A DNA stretch of 31,894 nt from an uncultured Collinsella sp. (GCA_902495085.1 CABUWA010000006.1:1-31894), one strand, 5' to 3'. Counted from the stretch's first letter, positions 7,415-16,479 are shown. Program-made: numbers and translations. Notes: a model not told the origin generated them from the sequence alone.

Positions 7415-8518
7415 TTGTCTACTAACGCCTCTGGCAGCCCTGTTCTGTCGCTGCTTATTCCCATTTACAATGTTCAGCGCTACCTGCGCGAGTGCCTCGA
7501 TTCCGCCGTGGCGCAGACGCTCAAGGACATCGAGATCATCTGCATCGACGACGGTTCTACCGATAGCTCGCCAGATATCATCCGCGAGTACATGGAGCGC
7601 GACCCCCGTGTAAAGATGATCGACAAGGCCAACAGCGGCTACGGCGACTCGATGAACCGCGGCCTGGAGATGGCGCGCGGCGAGTACGTGGGCATCCTTG
7701 AGTCCGACGACTTTATGGCGTCCGACGCACTCGAAAAGCTTGTCTCGGCCGCCGATAGCAATAATGCCGACTTTGCGAAGGCGAACTTTGATTTCTACTG
7801 GTCTAAGCCCGAGGAGCGCCGTTCGCTGCACGAGATGTTTAGACCTCAAGATTGCGGCAAGCCGGTGCATCCGAGCGATACGACGCAGTTCTTTAAGCAA
7901 AAGCCGTCGATTTGGTCGGCCGTGTACCGTCGCGATTTTCTTGAGCGCAACGGCATCAAGTTCTTGCCGACTCCGGGGGCATCCTTTCAGGACACGTCAT
8001 TCGCCTTTAAGGTGATCGCGTGCGCCGATAAGGCTGTTTACCTGCATGATGCCGTGTTGTCGTATCGCCAGGACAACGAGAATTCCTCGGTCAATTCTTC
8101 GGCTAAGGTCTTTTGCGTCAATAACGAGTATGCCGAGATTGAGCGTTGGATTCGAGAGGATTATGCCCACGACCACGCAAGTGATGACGTCGAGCGCATG
8201 CTCAAGTTCAATCAGCTCATTAAGTACGATTCGTACATGTGGAACTACGTGCGCCTGGCGCCTAAGTTCTATAAGGAGTTCCTGGTTCAGATGGCCAAGG
8301 AGTTCCAAGCGGCCTTGGACGCGGGGGAGTTTTCGCTTGACGACCTCAAGCCGTGGAAGCGCGCAAATCTCGCTGCCATCCTCAAAGATCCTGAGGGCTG
8401 GGTCGACGAGCATCCGAGTTTTGCGACGGATGGTGCCTTGGGGCGTGCTAAGTATTACGCCTCGGTTGGAGGCCCAGGCGTAGTTGCTGCCTTCCTCATC
8501 GAATCGCTGAGGGGGTAG
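7415..8518 (+). CDS. GT2 glycosyltransferase, first in operon
   Basis: A 367-residue GT2 enzyme. It has the Rossmann start SPVLSLLIPIYNVQRYLREC, the IDDGSTDSSPDI loop, NSGYGDSMNRGLEMARGEY and the metal-binding LESDDFM, all N-terminal GT-A features. The C-terminal half is the variable acceptor region (PSIWSAVYRRDFL, GASFQDTSFAFK). There is no membrane segment. The start is TTG at 7415 with AAGGAG five bases before; no ATG fits. Nucleotides 7477-7717 are almost identical to the paralogue at 9640, which points to recent duplication or gene conversion. It is followed 6 bp later by another GT2 gene and is probably cotranscribed through 14337. Confidence 0.85.
   Translation: MSTNASGSPVLSLLIPIYNVQRYLRECLDSAVAQTLKDIEIICIDDGSTDSSPDIIREYMERDPRVKMIDKANSGYGDSMNRGLEMARGEYVGILESDDFMASDALEKLVSAADSNNADFAKANFDFYWSKPEERRSLHEMFRPQDCGKPVHPSDTTQFFKQKPSIWSAVYRRDFLERNGIKFLPTPGASFQDTSFAFKVIACADKAVYLHDAVLSYRQDNENSSVNSSAKVFCVNNEYAEIERWIREDYAHDHASDDVERMLKFNQLIKYDSYMWNYVRLAPKFYKEFLVQMAKEFQAALDAGEFSLDDLKPWKRANLAAILKDPEGWVDEHPSFATDGALGRAKYYASVGGPGVVAAFLIESLRG
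7477..7717 (+). repeat. 241-bp near-identical tract, copy 1
   Basis: It matches 9696-9936 at 235 of 241 positions by eye. It encodes the donor-binding core of two GT2 paralogues whose remaining sequence has diverged strongly. Confidence 0.9.
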
Positions 8519-8524
8519 GTCGAC

Positions 8525-9565
8525 ATGGGAGAGACTTTGACCCCCAAAGCGACCATTGTCGTTCCCGTCTACAATTCGTCGCGCTCCATTCAGCGATGCC
8601 TCGATTCGCTGTTGGCCCAGTCCGAGCGCTCGATTCAGGTTGTCTGCGTCAACGACGGTTCGACTGATGATTCGTTGAACGCGTTGCGCCAGATCGCGCA
8701 GGCCGACGATCGCGTACTGGTGATTGACCAGGAAAACGCGGGCGTCTCGTGTGCTCGAAATGCCGGTATCGATGCCGCCGAGGGCGAGACCGTCTTTTTT
8801 GTGGACGCCGACGATTACATCGATGCCCAGACGGTCGAGCGCGTGTTGCATGCCATGGAGTCATCAGATGCCGAGGCCGCCGTTTTTGGCGGCGTCTGTG
8901 AACCTGCCGATGCTGCCCCCAAACGCGTCCAGCAACTCATGAGCCCCAAAGCCGGTACCTTCGGCGCCCGCGATCCTCAACTGCTGTTCCATTCGAATGC
9001 GCAGCCCTATGCCTGCCGTGCGGCTTTTTCGCGCGAGCTGCTCAATCGCGAAGGCATTCGTTTCGCCCCCGGTTTGGCTTTGGGCGAGGACGTCGTCTTC
9101 CAATTTGCGGCTTATGCGCTTGCCCGCAGGACCGTCGTCATGCCGGACAAGTTCTACCACTACGTGATGGAGAGCGAATCGGCGACGCACGAGTTCAACA
9201 GTGCCGAGGCGCGCGCCAAAAAGCTCGATGCCCATATGAGGATGCTCGAGGAGGTCTTGGAGGACTGGGCGGCCTACGGTCTTTTGGACCTGTGTCCCGG
9301 CGAGCTGATCACTTGGTTTTTGGACCTCATTGTGTTCGACCTGGCGCGCTTGGATGCCGATGACTTCCATCGCGTGGCGGCTTGCGTCAACTTGGACCTC
9401 ACGACGTTTTTGGGAACGGAGTGGGCGGATATGCCTGCTAAGGGCGCCGTTCGCCGTGTTGCCCGCAAGCTCGTTGCGGCGACCTCGGGCGTTTCGATGG
9501 CAGACGCCACGCTGTTCTATCTTTCGACTCGCGGTCTCAAAGCCTGCCTGGAGCGCTTTATCTAA
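8525..9565 (+). CDS. GT2 glycosyltransferase
   Basis: A 346-residue GT2 enzyme. The GT-A start is KATIVVPVYNSSRSIQRCLD, then VNDGSTDDS, ENAGVSCARNAGID and the metal-binding DADDYID. Next come the acceptor-region motif CRAAFSRELLNREGIRFAPG and LGEDVVFQFAAYA, which are common in capsular and exopolysaccharide transferases. It starts 6 bp after the previous stop, so it is translationally close-coupled in the operon. It is more like the gene at 10771 (NAG/NGG-type loop) than the paralogues at 7415 and 9640. The sugar specificity is not readable. Confidence 0.85.
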   Translation: MGETLTPKATIVVPVYNSSRSIQRCLDSLLAQSERSIQVVCVNDGSTDDSLNALRQIAQADDRVLVIDQENAGVSCARNAGIDAAEGETVFFVDADDYIDAQTVERVLHAMESSDAEAAVFGGVCEPADAAPKRVQQLMSPKAGTFGARDPQLLFHSNAQPYACRAAFSRELLNREGIRFAPGLALGEDVVFQFAAYALARRTVVMPDKFYHYVMESESATHEFNSAEARAKKLDAHMRMLEEVLEDWAAYGLLDLCPGELITWFLDLIVFDLARLDADDFHRVAACVNLDLTTFLGTEWADMPAKGAVRRVARKLVAATSGVSMADATLFYLSTRGLKACLERFI

Positions 9566-9639
9566 TTCCAAACGCTGCCGCCCGCCGCAACTCGGCTGCT
9601 AAAATAACCCTGTTACACGCTATTCAACAGGAGGTTCTC

Positions 9640-10758
9640 TTGCAGAACTCTGATACCCCTAAAGTTTCGCTGCTTGTCCCCATTTGCAATGTCGAGCGCT
9701 ACCTGCGCGAGTGCCTCGATTCCGCCGTGGCGCAGACGCTCAAGGACATCGAGATCATCTGCATCAACGACGGCTCCACCGATAGCTCGCCAGATATCAT
9801 CCGCGAGTACATGGAGCGCGACCCCCGTGTAAAGATGATCGACAAAGCTAACAGCGGCTACGGCGACTCGATGAACCGCGGCCTGGAGATGGCGCGCGGT
9901 GAGTACGTGGGCATCCTTGAGTCCGACGACTTTATGTTTGAGGATTCGCTCCAAAAGCTGGTCGCCAAGGCCGATGCTGAGCATGCCGATGTCGTTAAGG
10001 GCGACTTTTACCTGTACTGGTCTGCGCCCGGCGAGCGCCGTGAGCTGTTTGGAATTATTGACGAGCATATGACGGGCGCCGCGTATCGCCCCGTCGATCG
10101 CCCGGGCATCTTCTACCGCAAACCTTCCATTTGGTCGGCTATCTATCGGCGCGAGTTCCTCAACGACAATCAGATTTGGTTCCTTCCCACGCCGGGCGCC
10201 TCGTATCAGGACGCAGGCTTTAACTTTAAGGTTTGGGCTTGCGCCGAGCGTGCCGCGTTTATTGCTGACCCAATTTTGTGCTATCGCCAGGATAACGAGA
10301 AGAGCTCCGTTAATTCGCCCAACAAGGTGTTTTGCGTGTGCGACGAATATGCCGAGATGCAACGTTTTTTGGACGAGCGTCCCGAGCTCAAGGTTCAGCT
10401 CCAGGGCATTTTAATGCGCATGAAGGTCGATACGTACCGTTGGAATGATGAGCGTCTGGTCGATGAGCTGCGTGGGCAGTTTTGGGAGAAGGCTTCCCCC
10501 GAGCTCAAGGCCGATTGGGATGCCGGTCGCTTTGACCTGTCGCTTTTCGATCCGCGCGGCGAGACCGACTTGCGCCTGATGGTCAAGTCGGCCCATGCCT
10601 ATATCGATTCGCGTTTTGACTTTAAGAAGCCGGGCAAGCTCAATACGTTTAAGCACTACTTTAAGATCGGCGGCCTGCCGCTGGTCTGGCGCGTGCTGAC
10701 GTATCAGCGCGCCTACGGCGATAACCCGCATCCCGATGACGTTTCGGCCGCCCAGTAG
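9640..10758 (+). CDS. GT2 glycosyltransferase, paralogue of the 7415 gene
   Basis: A 372-residue GT2 enzyme with the same architecture as the operon's first gene: SLLVPICNVERYLREC, INDGSTDSSPDI, NSGYGDSMNRGLEMARGEY, LESDDFM, then RKPSIWSAIYRREFL and GASYQDAGFNFKVWACA. The start is TTG at 9640 with AGGAGG before it. It differs from its paralogue in D to N in the DDGST loop. The 74-bp gap from the preceding gene is the largest in the operon, but no terminator is seen there. The C-terminal halves differ from the paralogue, which suggests related donors but different acceptors. Confidence 0.85.
   Translation: MQNSDTPKVSLLVPICNVERYLRECLDSAVAQTLKDIEIICINDGSTDSSPDIIREYMERDPRVKMIDKANSGYGDSMNRGLEMARGEYVGILESDDFMFEDSLQKLVAKADAEHADVVKGDFYLYWSAPGERRELFGIIDEHMTGAAYRPVDRPGIFYRKPSIWSAIYRREFLNDNQIWFLPTPGASYQDAGFNFKVWACAERAAFIADPILCYRQDNEKSSVNSPNKVFCVCDEYAEMQRFLDERPELKVQLQGILMRMKVDTYRWNDERLVDELRGQFWEKASPELKADWDAGRFDLSLFDPRGETDLRLMVKSAHAYIDSRFDFKKPGKLNTFKHYFKIGGLPLVWRVLTYQRAYGDNPHPDDVSAAQ
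9696..9936 (+). repeat. 241-bp near-identical tract, copy 2
   Basis: Partner of 7477-7717. The six differences found are five silent changes and one that makes D to N in the DDGST loop. Confidence 0.9.
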
Positions 10759-10770
10759 GAGTGTGTGACT

Positions 10771-11838
10771 ATGGCTACCCCTAAGATTTCCGTTGTTGTT
10801 CCCATCTATAAGGTGGAGGAGTGCCTGGCCTGGTGCCTGGACTCCCTGCTTGCGCAGGACATGCCCGATTGGGAAGGCGTGCTGGTCAACGATGGCTCGC
10901 CGGATGGTTCGCGCGACATCGCGGCTGCCTACTGCGAAAAGGATACACGTTTCATGCTGGTCGATAAGCCCAACGGGGGCCTGTCGAGCGCGCGCAATGC
11001 GGGCATTGCTGCGTCCACGGCGCCTATCGTCGCGTTTTTGGATTCCGACGACCGGTTTACGCCCGATGCATGCCGCGTGATCGTCGATGCCTTTGGGCGC
11101 GAGGACTGCGACGTTTTGACCTTTGGGGCGAATCCGTATCCGCTCGAGGCGGGGTATCCGTGGCTCAACTATGTATTGAGCCCGCGCGATGCGTCGTTTG
11201 AGGGCTTTAGCTCCGACTTACTGTTTAAAGAGGCGTCTCGCCCCTTTGCATGGCGCACCGCCTGCAAGCGCGGTTTTTTGCTCAATAACGGGATCGTGTT
11301 CGACGAAACCGTCAAGTATGGCGAGGACCAGGTCTTCGATTTTGCCGTGTACGGTCGCTCGCGCAAGACCGCGCTTATTTCGAACAAGCTGTATGACTAC
11401 CGCGTGGCGCGCAAGGGTTCGCTCATGGACACCATGCGCTACGACGACGAGACACGTCTGCTGGAGCACGTGAAGATTTACTCCGCCGTGCTGGCTGACT
11501 GGCAGCGCGACGGTCTCGATGTCCAGCATGCCGATGACCTGGCGTACTTCCTCTGCGATCTGGTGCTGTACGATGCGCTCAGGTTGCTAGGTTCGGACTG
11601 TGGCAAGGTGTTTGCTGCCGTTGCCACGGCACTTGCCGGTTCTGCCGTGGGCAGCGATGCTGCGCTTGCACAATGCGCTCCTTCTGTTGCTGCTATGGTG
11701 CGTGCGGCGCTTACCAGCAAGGCTCCCAATGCCCGCGAGTGCAAAAAGCTCATGTTCGATTACGACGTCTTGAGGTTTGGGCGCCTGGGTGCCTGCAAAC
11801 GCATGGCAGCGAACGCCCTTGGAAAGCGAGAAGTGTAG
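10771..11838 (+). CDS. GT2 glycosyltransferase
   Basis: A 355-residue GT2 enzyme. It has PKISVVVPIYKVEECLAWCLD, VNDGSPDGSRDI, PNGGLSSARNAGIAAS and the metal-binding LDSDDRF, then CKRGFLLNNGIVFDE and YGEDQVFDFAVYG. An in-frame GTG at 10765 is only three bases from the AGGAG at 10757-10761; the ATG at 10771 has a nine-base spacing and is the better start. It follows the previous stop by 12 bp and its own stop abuts the next ATG directly, so these genes are one operon. Confidence 0.85.
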   Translation: MATPKISVVVPIYKVEECLAWCLDSLLAQDMPDWEGVLVNDGSPDGSRDIAAAYCEKDTRFMLVDKPNGGLSSARNAGIAASTAPIVAFLDSDDRFTPDACRVIVDAFGREDCDVLTFGANPYPLEAGYPWLNYVLSPRDASFEGFSSDLLFKEASRPFAWRTACKRGFLLNNGIVFDETVKYGEDQVFDFAVYGRSRKTALISNKLYDYRVARKGSLMDTMRYDDETRLLEHVKIYSAVLADWQRDGLDVQHADDLAYFLCDLVLYDALRLLGSDCGKVFAAVATALAGSAVGSDAALAQCAPSVAAMVRAALTSKAPNARECKKLMFDYDVLRFGRLGACKRMAANALGKREV

Positions 11839-14337
11839 ATGAGTATCAAGCGTTTGGCACTTTGCCGCAGCCAGGGCCGTCTTTTTGTGCTGCTTCGTTT
11901 TGCCGGTCAGGATGTCGCCGCGCTTATTGAGCGGGAGGGCTCTCAGGCGTTTGCCCATGCGACTACGAGCGGTTCTTGTGTGCCGTCGCTGGTGCTCCCG
12001 GTCGATCATGGTCGTGTGCTGGCGCTTTGCCCTTCCGTTTCCGATTACGAGCGCGAGCTCGCTGTCTTGGTGCTTCCGTTTTTGGATGGCTCGTCGATGG
12101 ATGTTGTTTTTGCATCCGATGGCCAAAGGCTGGGCTCCATTTGTCTCGATAGCCGCGTGGCCAAGCTGGAATCCAAGATTAACTACAAAGCAAAGCCTGC
12201 GCTGTGCGCGCTTATCCGCGATGCGCAGCGTGGCGAATGCTGCGGTCGCTACGAGATCGATGCCATTCGCTATTTGCCGGCAGACGCCGGCGCGGTGTGG
12301 CGCTATGAGGTTACCTGGGCGGGAGACCCCCAGTGCGCACCCGAGTTTCAGATCTTCGATACGCATATGAATGCCATCGATGTCACCGTGCATGTGTTTG
12401 AGTCGCAGGTCGATGTGCCGCAGCAGGACGGATGCCGCGTCAATAAAACGTTTCTGAGCGTTGAGATGCCTCAGGATATACGAGATTTTGTCGCGATTGT
12501 GAGCGATCCCACAGAGCAGATCCAGAGCGGGTTTTGCGCCATGGATGGTCGCCTGTACAACGGCATGGTCGACGACAGCTGGAACCGTATGAAGGACGCG
12601 CGTGCAGACGACGCAGCTTATCGACGTTGGTTTGAGCAGCATCGCGCAAAGCCGGGCGATTTGGCGTGCCAGTGTGTCACTTCGGTGGCCTTTGCCTATA
12701 GACCGCTCGTGAGCATTGTGGTGCCGTGCTACAAGACTGATCGGGTCTACCTGCGCGAGCTGCTGGACTCGGTGCTAGCCCAGAGCTATGACAACTGGGA
12801 ACTGCTCCTTATGGACGCCTCGCCCGAATGGGACGCGGTGGCCAATCTTGCGGCAGGTGTCAACGACGAGCGGGTTCGTCGTATTGAGCTGCCTGGCAAC
12901 GGCGGCATTGTGCTCAACACCAACGCAGGTATTGAGCAGGCGATGGGCGACTACATCGCGTTCTTGGACCATGACGACATTCTGGAACCGGACGCGTTAT
13001 TCCACTATGTTTCCGCGCTGAATAAGGCGGCCGAGGGCGAGCGCCCCCAGGTCCTGTTCTGCGACGAGGACATGTTTCAGAAAACGGGGGAGTGGGGTCA
13101 GCCGGTCTTTAAGATGCGGCTCAATGTCGATCTGCTCTATAGCCATAACTGCGTGACGCATTTTCTGATGGTGGAGAAGGCGCTCATCGATCACATTGGC
13201 ACGTCTCCAGAAGACGTTGCGGGTGCCCAGGATTACGACCTGACGCTTCGCTGCCTTGCAGCCGGCGCGCGGTTTGAGCACGTTGCGCATGTGCTGTATC
13301 ACTGGCGCGTGCATCCGGGATCGACCGCCGACGGTTCTGCTGATAGCAAGCCGTATGCTATTGAAGCCGGGCGCCTTGCGCTTCAGCGCCACTTTAACGC
13401 GCTGGGCATTTGCGGAACGGTCGAGGAGACCGAGACGCCGTTTGTCTACCGCATGCACTATGCGCTGCCGAAGCCTGCGCCGCTGGTGAGCATTGTGATT
13501 CCGACCAAGGATCACATTGAGACGCTCGACGCCTGCGTGATGTCGATTGCCCAGAAGGTAACGTATACCAACTACGAGATCGTTTTGGTGGAGAACAACA
13601 GCGAAGACCCGGAGACGTTTGCGTATTACGAAACCCTGCCGGAACGCGTGGCTGCGGCATCCGAAGGCAAGGGTATCGCGCGCGTTGTGTACTGGCCGGG
13701 TGAGTTCAATTACTCCCAGATCATTAACTTTGGCGTGGAGCATGCCAAGGGCGACTATCTGCTGCTGCTCAACAACGATACCGAGGTCATAAGCCCCGAC
13801 TTTATCGAAGAGATGATGAGCTATCTGCAGCGTCCCGATGCGGGCGTGGTGGGCGCCAAACTCTACTTTGCCGATCATCTGGTGCAGCATGCCGGCATTT
13901 TGGTTGGCGTGCGTGGCGCACTTGCCCATGCCAACCAGGACTTCTCGGCAAAGCGCGAGGGCTATCTTGCCCGCGCTGTGCGCCCCGGTAACTTCAGCGC
14001 CGTAACGGGTGCCTGCCAGATGGTCCGACGCGACGTATTTGAGCGGGTCGGCGGCTACAACGAGGAATTCGCCGTCGGTTTTAACGACGCTGACTTTTGC
14101 CTGCGCGTGTGGGAGGCCGGCTACCGCACCATCTTTACGCCCTATGCAGAGCTGTACCACTACGAGTTCACCTCGCGCGGCAGGGAAGAGGCCAACGAGG
14201 AAAAGCTGCGCCGCTGGAAGCGCGAGCAAGCACTGTTCATGCAGCGCTGGCCGGAGTTTTTCTTGACGGGTGATCCGTGGCTGGGGCCTAACTTATCTGC
14301 CGAAAGCGAGTATTTCTCGCTTTCGGCAATCGTTTAA
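11839..14337 (+). CDS. Two-domain GT2 glycosyltransferase
   Basis: An 832-residue protein in three parts. Residues 1-285 are an N-terminal domain without GT motifs that I do not recognise. GT-A domain 1 begins at about residue 289 (PLVSIVVPCYKTDRVYLREL) with DHDDILEP near 376 and GAQDYDLTLRCL. GT-A domain 2 begins near 547 (PLVSIVIPTKDHIETLDAC) with LLNNDTEV near 643, then VTGACQMVRRDVFERVGGY and FNDADFCLRVWEAGYR. Such tandem proteins often make rhamnan-type or repeating-unit polymers by two alternating linkages; that role is inferred. The ATG follows the previous TAG with no gap, so it ends the operon. A strong hairpin is built into its last codons. Confidence 0.85.
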   Translation: MSIKRLALCRSQGRLFVLLRFAGQDVAALIEREGSQAFAHATTSGSCVPSLVLPVDHGRVLALCPSVSDYERELAVLVLPFLDGSSMDVVFASDGQRLGSICLDSRVAKLESKINYKAKPALCALIRDAQRGECCGRYEIDAIRYLPADAGAVWRYEVTWAGDPQCAPEFQIFDTHMNAIDVTVHVFESQVDVPQQDGCRVNKTFLSVEMPQDIRDFVAIVSDPTEQIQSGFCAMDGRLYNGMVDDSWNRMKDARADDAAYRRWFEQHRAKPGDLACQCVTSVAFAYRPLVSIVVPCYKTDRVYLRELLDSVLAQSYDNWELLLMDASPEWDAVANLAAGVNDERVRRIELPGNGGIVLNTNAGIEQAMGDYIAFLDHDDILEPDALFHYVSALNKAAEGERPQVLFCDEDMFQKTGEWGQPVFKMRLNVDLLYSHNCVTHFLMVEKALIDHIGTSPEDVAGAQDYDLTLRCLAAGARFEHVAHVLYHWRVHPGSTADGSADSKPYAIEAGRLALQRHFNALGICGTVEETETPFVYRMHYALPKPAPLVSIVIPTKDHIETLDACVMSIAQKVTYTNYEIVLVENNSEDPETFAYYETLPERVAAASEGKGIARVVYWPGEFNYSQIINFGVEHAKGDYLLLLNNDTEVISPDFIEEMMSYLQRPDAGVVGAKLYFADHLVQHAGILVGVRGALAHANQDFSAKREGYLARAVRPGNFSAVTGACQMVRRDVFERVGGYNEEFAVGFNDADFCLRVWEAGYRTIFTPYAELYHYEFTSRGREEANEEKLRRWKREQALFMQRWPEFFLTGDPWLGPNLSAESEYFSLSAIV
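14299..14327 (+). terminator. Hairpin inside the 3' end of the GT operon
   Basis: A perfect 12-bp stem (GCCGAAAGCGAG / CTCGCTTTCGGC) with a 5-base loop, ending ten bases before the stop codon's end. The T-tract after it is weak (AATCGTTTAA). It may terminate the operon or protect the 3' end of the mRNA. Confidence 0.55.
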
Positions 14338-14340
14338 CTG

Positions 14341-14436
14341 CTGTCGAGAGCCGCTAAGGCCACTAAGGGCTATGCCTATTTGGTGCAACTGGTCGGTTGC
14401 TCCATTTGGCAGCGCGCCAACTTGCATCTGCTATAG
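14341..14436 (+). pseudogene. Fragment of an AAA ATPase paralogue
   Basis: Thirty-one codons ending in TAG encode AKATKGYAYLVQLV followed by IWQRANLHLL. They align with residues about 222-252 of the intact ATPase at 15351 (ARATCGYAYLIQLV, IWQRADLHRG), with 19 of 29 residues the same. Only this piece remains. It shows that a second copy of the ATPase gene once stood here, on the other side of the RhuM-Fic gene. Confidence 0.8.
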
Positions 14437-14471
14437 GAAGGAATGTCGATTCTGGTATTCGGGTGAAGGCG

Positions 14472-15268
14472 CTACGCGATGAAATTCTCCACCAGCGCAA
14501 CCATCGAGTCCTTCTCGCTTGGGTCGGAGAGGGCGACCATGAGCGTCATCGCCGCCAGCGCATTGCCCTCCACACGGAGTCTCTCTCCGTCTCTGAGAAC
14601 TCCGTTCTTATCGAGAAAGTGAATGAAGAGCGCCGCTGCAGAGTGCTTGTTGCCATCCAAAAATGGATGGTCTTTTACTACGAGGTAGAGGAGGTTGGCC
14701 GCCTTCGCTTGAACGGAGGGATATAGGTCTTGGTCGCCAAAGCCCTGATAGAGGGCGCTGATGATTCCGGCGAACTGGTTGTCCCGCTCTCGTCCGAACA
14801 GGGTGGACGACGAGTAGGACGGTAGGCTTCGGACGACTTCGAGGGCTTCGGTATGATCGAGCTCCCAGTTGGGCTCGCTGCCCTGGGGCACCTTCATCCT
14901 TCCCGTATCATATTCGTCGAGAAGAGTAAGGCTCGGAAGGTACTTCTGCAGAGTTTCTGCCGCACCGGAGAGTTCCGGCGTGCTTGACCTCTCGAGGACC
15001 TTGAAGACCGTTCCGAGCGCCTCGGCCTTTTTTGGTTGATGGAGTAGCCCCGCAGGAGGTGCTGCTTGAGTACGCCATTTGCCCACCGGCGGAAGTATAC
15101 GCCCTGCTGAGACTTCACGCGATAGCCAACCGAGATGATCATGTCCAGGTTGTAGTGCTCGACCTGACGCTTGACCGTCCTTGTGTCCTCGTTTTGAATT
15201 AGTGCAAAAAATGCACTAGTTGGAATGTCGGAAAGCTCTTCTTTGTCAACTTTATGCCGACCGATAAC
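14472..15268 (-). pseudogene. RhuM-Fic fusion gene, truncated and frameshifted
   Basis: Read on the minus strand, the open frame from 15268 gives VKRQVEHYNLDMIISVGYRV and FRRWANGVLKQHLL, the Virulence_RhuM signature. It then loses frame at an A6 run near 15032-15037. One more A would join it to EALGTVFKVLERSS and the 14472 frame. That frame ends in a Fic/Doc domain with HPFLDGNKHSAAAL (family HPFxDGNKR, so the last Arg is His). Intact relatives begin further upstream with a DNA-binding-like region; here a stop (15269-15271) precedes the RhuM part and no start is visible. Fic domains transfer AMP or phosphate to proteins. It was probably a toxin-like or regulatory gene and is now inactive. Confidence 0.8.
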
Positions 15269-15350
15269 TTACGATTTGAGTCACTTTGAGCGATTATGTG
15301 AGATAATGCACAAAACTATTCCCTCGTTGTCCTTTACGATTGGAGCTGCC

Positions 15351-16442
15351 ATGCAGATCAATCCATTTCGTCCAAGTGCCGGGGCCGAACCTCCGCGCAT
15401 TATCGGCCGAGATCAGGCGGCCATCGACTTCGTGGCGGGTCTTGAAGGCGGCGTGGGCGCACCGGGTAGGCTGATGCGCATTACGGGTCCTAGGGGCTCG
15501 GGAAAGACCGTTCTCCTTACCGAGCTTGGGTCCCGAGCGGAGAAGATGGGATGGGCCGTCGTACACGTTTCTGCGGGGTTTGACCTTATCGATGACCTTG
15601 TTTATGAGCTAAGTCCTTGTCTTTCGGTCGAGACCATATCCGGCACGGGATCCGTCGCCGTGGCTTCTGCCGACGTCACGGCACGTGTGAAGTCGCCTAA
15701 TCTTCGTTCGCTTATGAAGGCGGCTGCCCAAGCGCATCGTGGTCTCGTTGTGACGGTGGATGAAGTTCAAGACGCGTCTGTGGAAGACATCCAGCGCATT
15801 GCTCTCTCGGTTCAGCACCTGATTCGAGAAAAAGTTGACATCGCCTTCGTGTTTGCGGGACTTCCTATGGGAGTGCTGGATGTGATTAACGGAGAAGCCC
15901 TCACGTTCTTGCGAAGGGCTAAAAGCGTTGCTCTTGATGAAATCAACCTTGTCGAGGTAGGCATTTCGCTTCAGGACAGCTTCGCGGCTACGGGTCTTAC
16001 CCTTCAGGGGGAAGAGCTGTCCCAAACTGCGAGGGCCACTTGTGGGTATGCCTACCTTATTCAGCTGGTGGCTTACTATATTTGGCAGCGTGCGGATCTG
16101 CATCGGGGTAAGAGCGTTGTCGTTGATACACAAGATGTTCAGCTTGGAACTGAGATCGCCATGGCGCAATTCTGCGATGCGGTCTACGAGCCCGCTGTTG
16201 CGGGCATTAACGAGGGCGCTTTGTCGTATTTGCTAGCTATGGCTCAGGATGAGCAAAGGTCGTCGACAGCTGAGGTTGCCAAGCGTATGGGGAAGACCCC
16301 AAAGGAAGTCACGTCCTATCGTAGGACCCTTCTTCAGCGAGAGATCATTCAGAGCCCGGCCCGCGGGTACGTTGAGTTCGCCATCCCGTTTATGCGTGAC
16401 TACCTAAGGGACAATCAAGCCGAGTTGTTAAATCGCTACTAA
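15351..16442 (+). CDS. AAA+/STAND-like ATP-binding protein
   Basis: A 363-residue ATPase of the Orc/Cdc6-like AAA_16 or ATPase_2 type. It has MQINPFRPSAGAEPPRIIGR (the family's opening, which supports this start), Walker A GPRGSGKT (46-53) and Walker B LVVTVDEVQD (D137, E138). Near 165-175 comes VFAGLP, a sensor-1-like strand, and then the lid region around GYAYLIQL. A C-terminal winged helix is suggested by STAEVAKRMGKTPKEVTSYR. Function unknown: such proteins appear in accessory islands and may act as switches. ATG at 15351 has GGAG six bases before; the frame is open back to 15225 but overlaps the RhuM remnant there. A fragment of a relative lies at 14341. Intact and without membrane segments. 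Confidence 0.75.
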   Translation: MQINPFRPSAGAEPPRIIGRDQAAIDFVAGLEGGVGAPGRLMRITGPRGSGKTVLLTELGSRAEKMGWAVVHVSAGFDLIDDLVYELSPCLSVETISGTGSVAVASADVTARVKSPNLRSLMKAAAQAHRGLVVTVDEVQDASVEDIQRIALSVQHLIREKVDIAFVFAGLPMGVLDVINGEALTFLRRAKSVALDEINLVEVGISLQDSFAATGLTLQGEELSQTARATCGYAYLIQLVAYYIWQRADLHRGKSVVVDTQDVQLGTEIAMAQFCDAVYEPAVAGINEGALSYLLAMAQDEQRSSTAEVAKRMGKTPKEVTSYRRTLLQREIIQSPARGYVEFAIPFMRDYLRDNQAELLNRY

Positions 16443-16479
16443 TCAGATTCGGGGATGAGATGCGTCTCCGGATCTGGTT

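Noticed and set aside
12997..14229. 410-codon minus-strand open frame opposite the two-domain glycosyltransferase
   Set aside because: No domain is recognisable and composition is that of an antisense shadow in a high-GC gene; the plus-strand frame has clear GT2 motifs.
15032..15037. Programmed -1 frameshift in the RhuM-Fic gene
   Set aside because: The A-run is not in the proper X-XXY-YYZ phase for the zero frame, and the gene also lacks its 5' end; a mutation is simpler.
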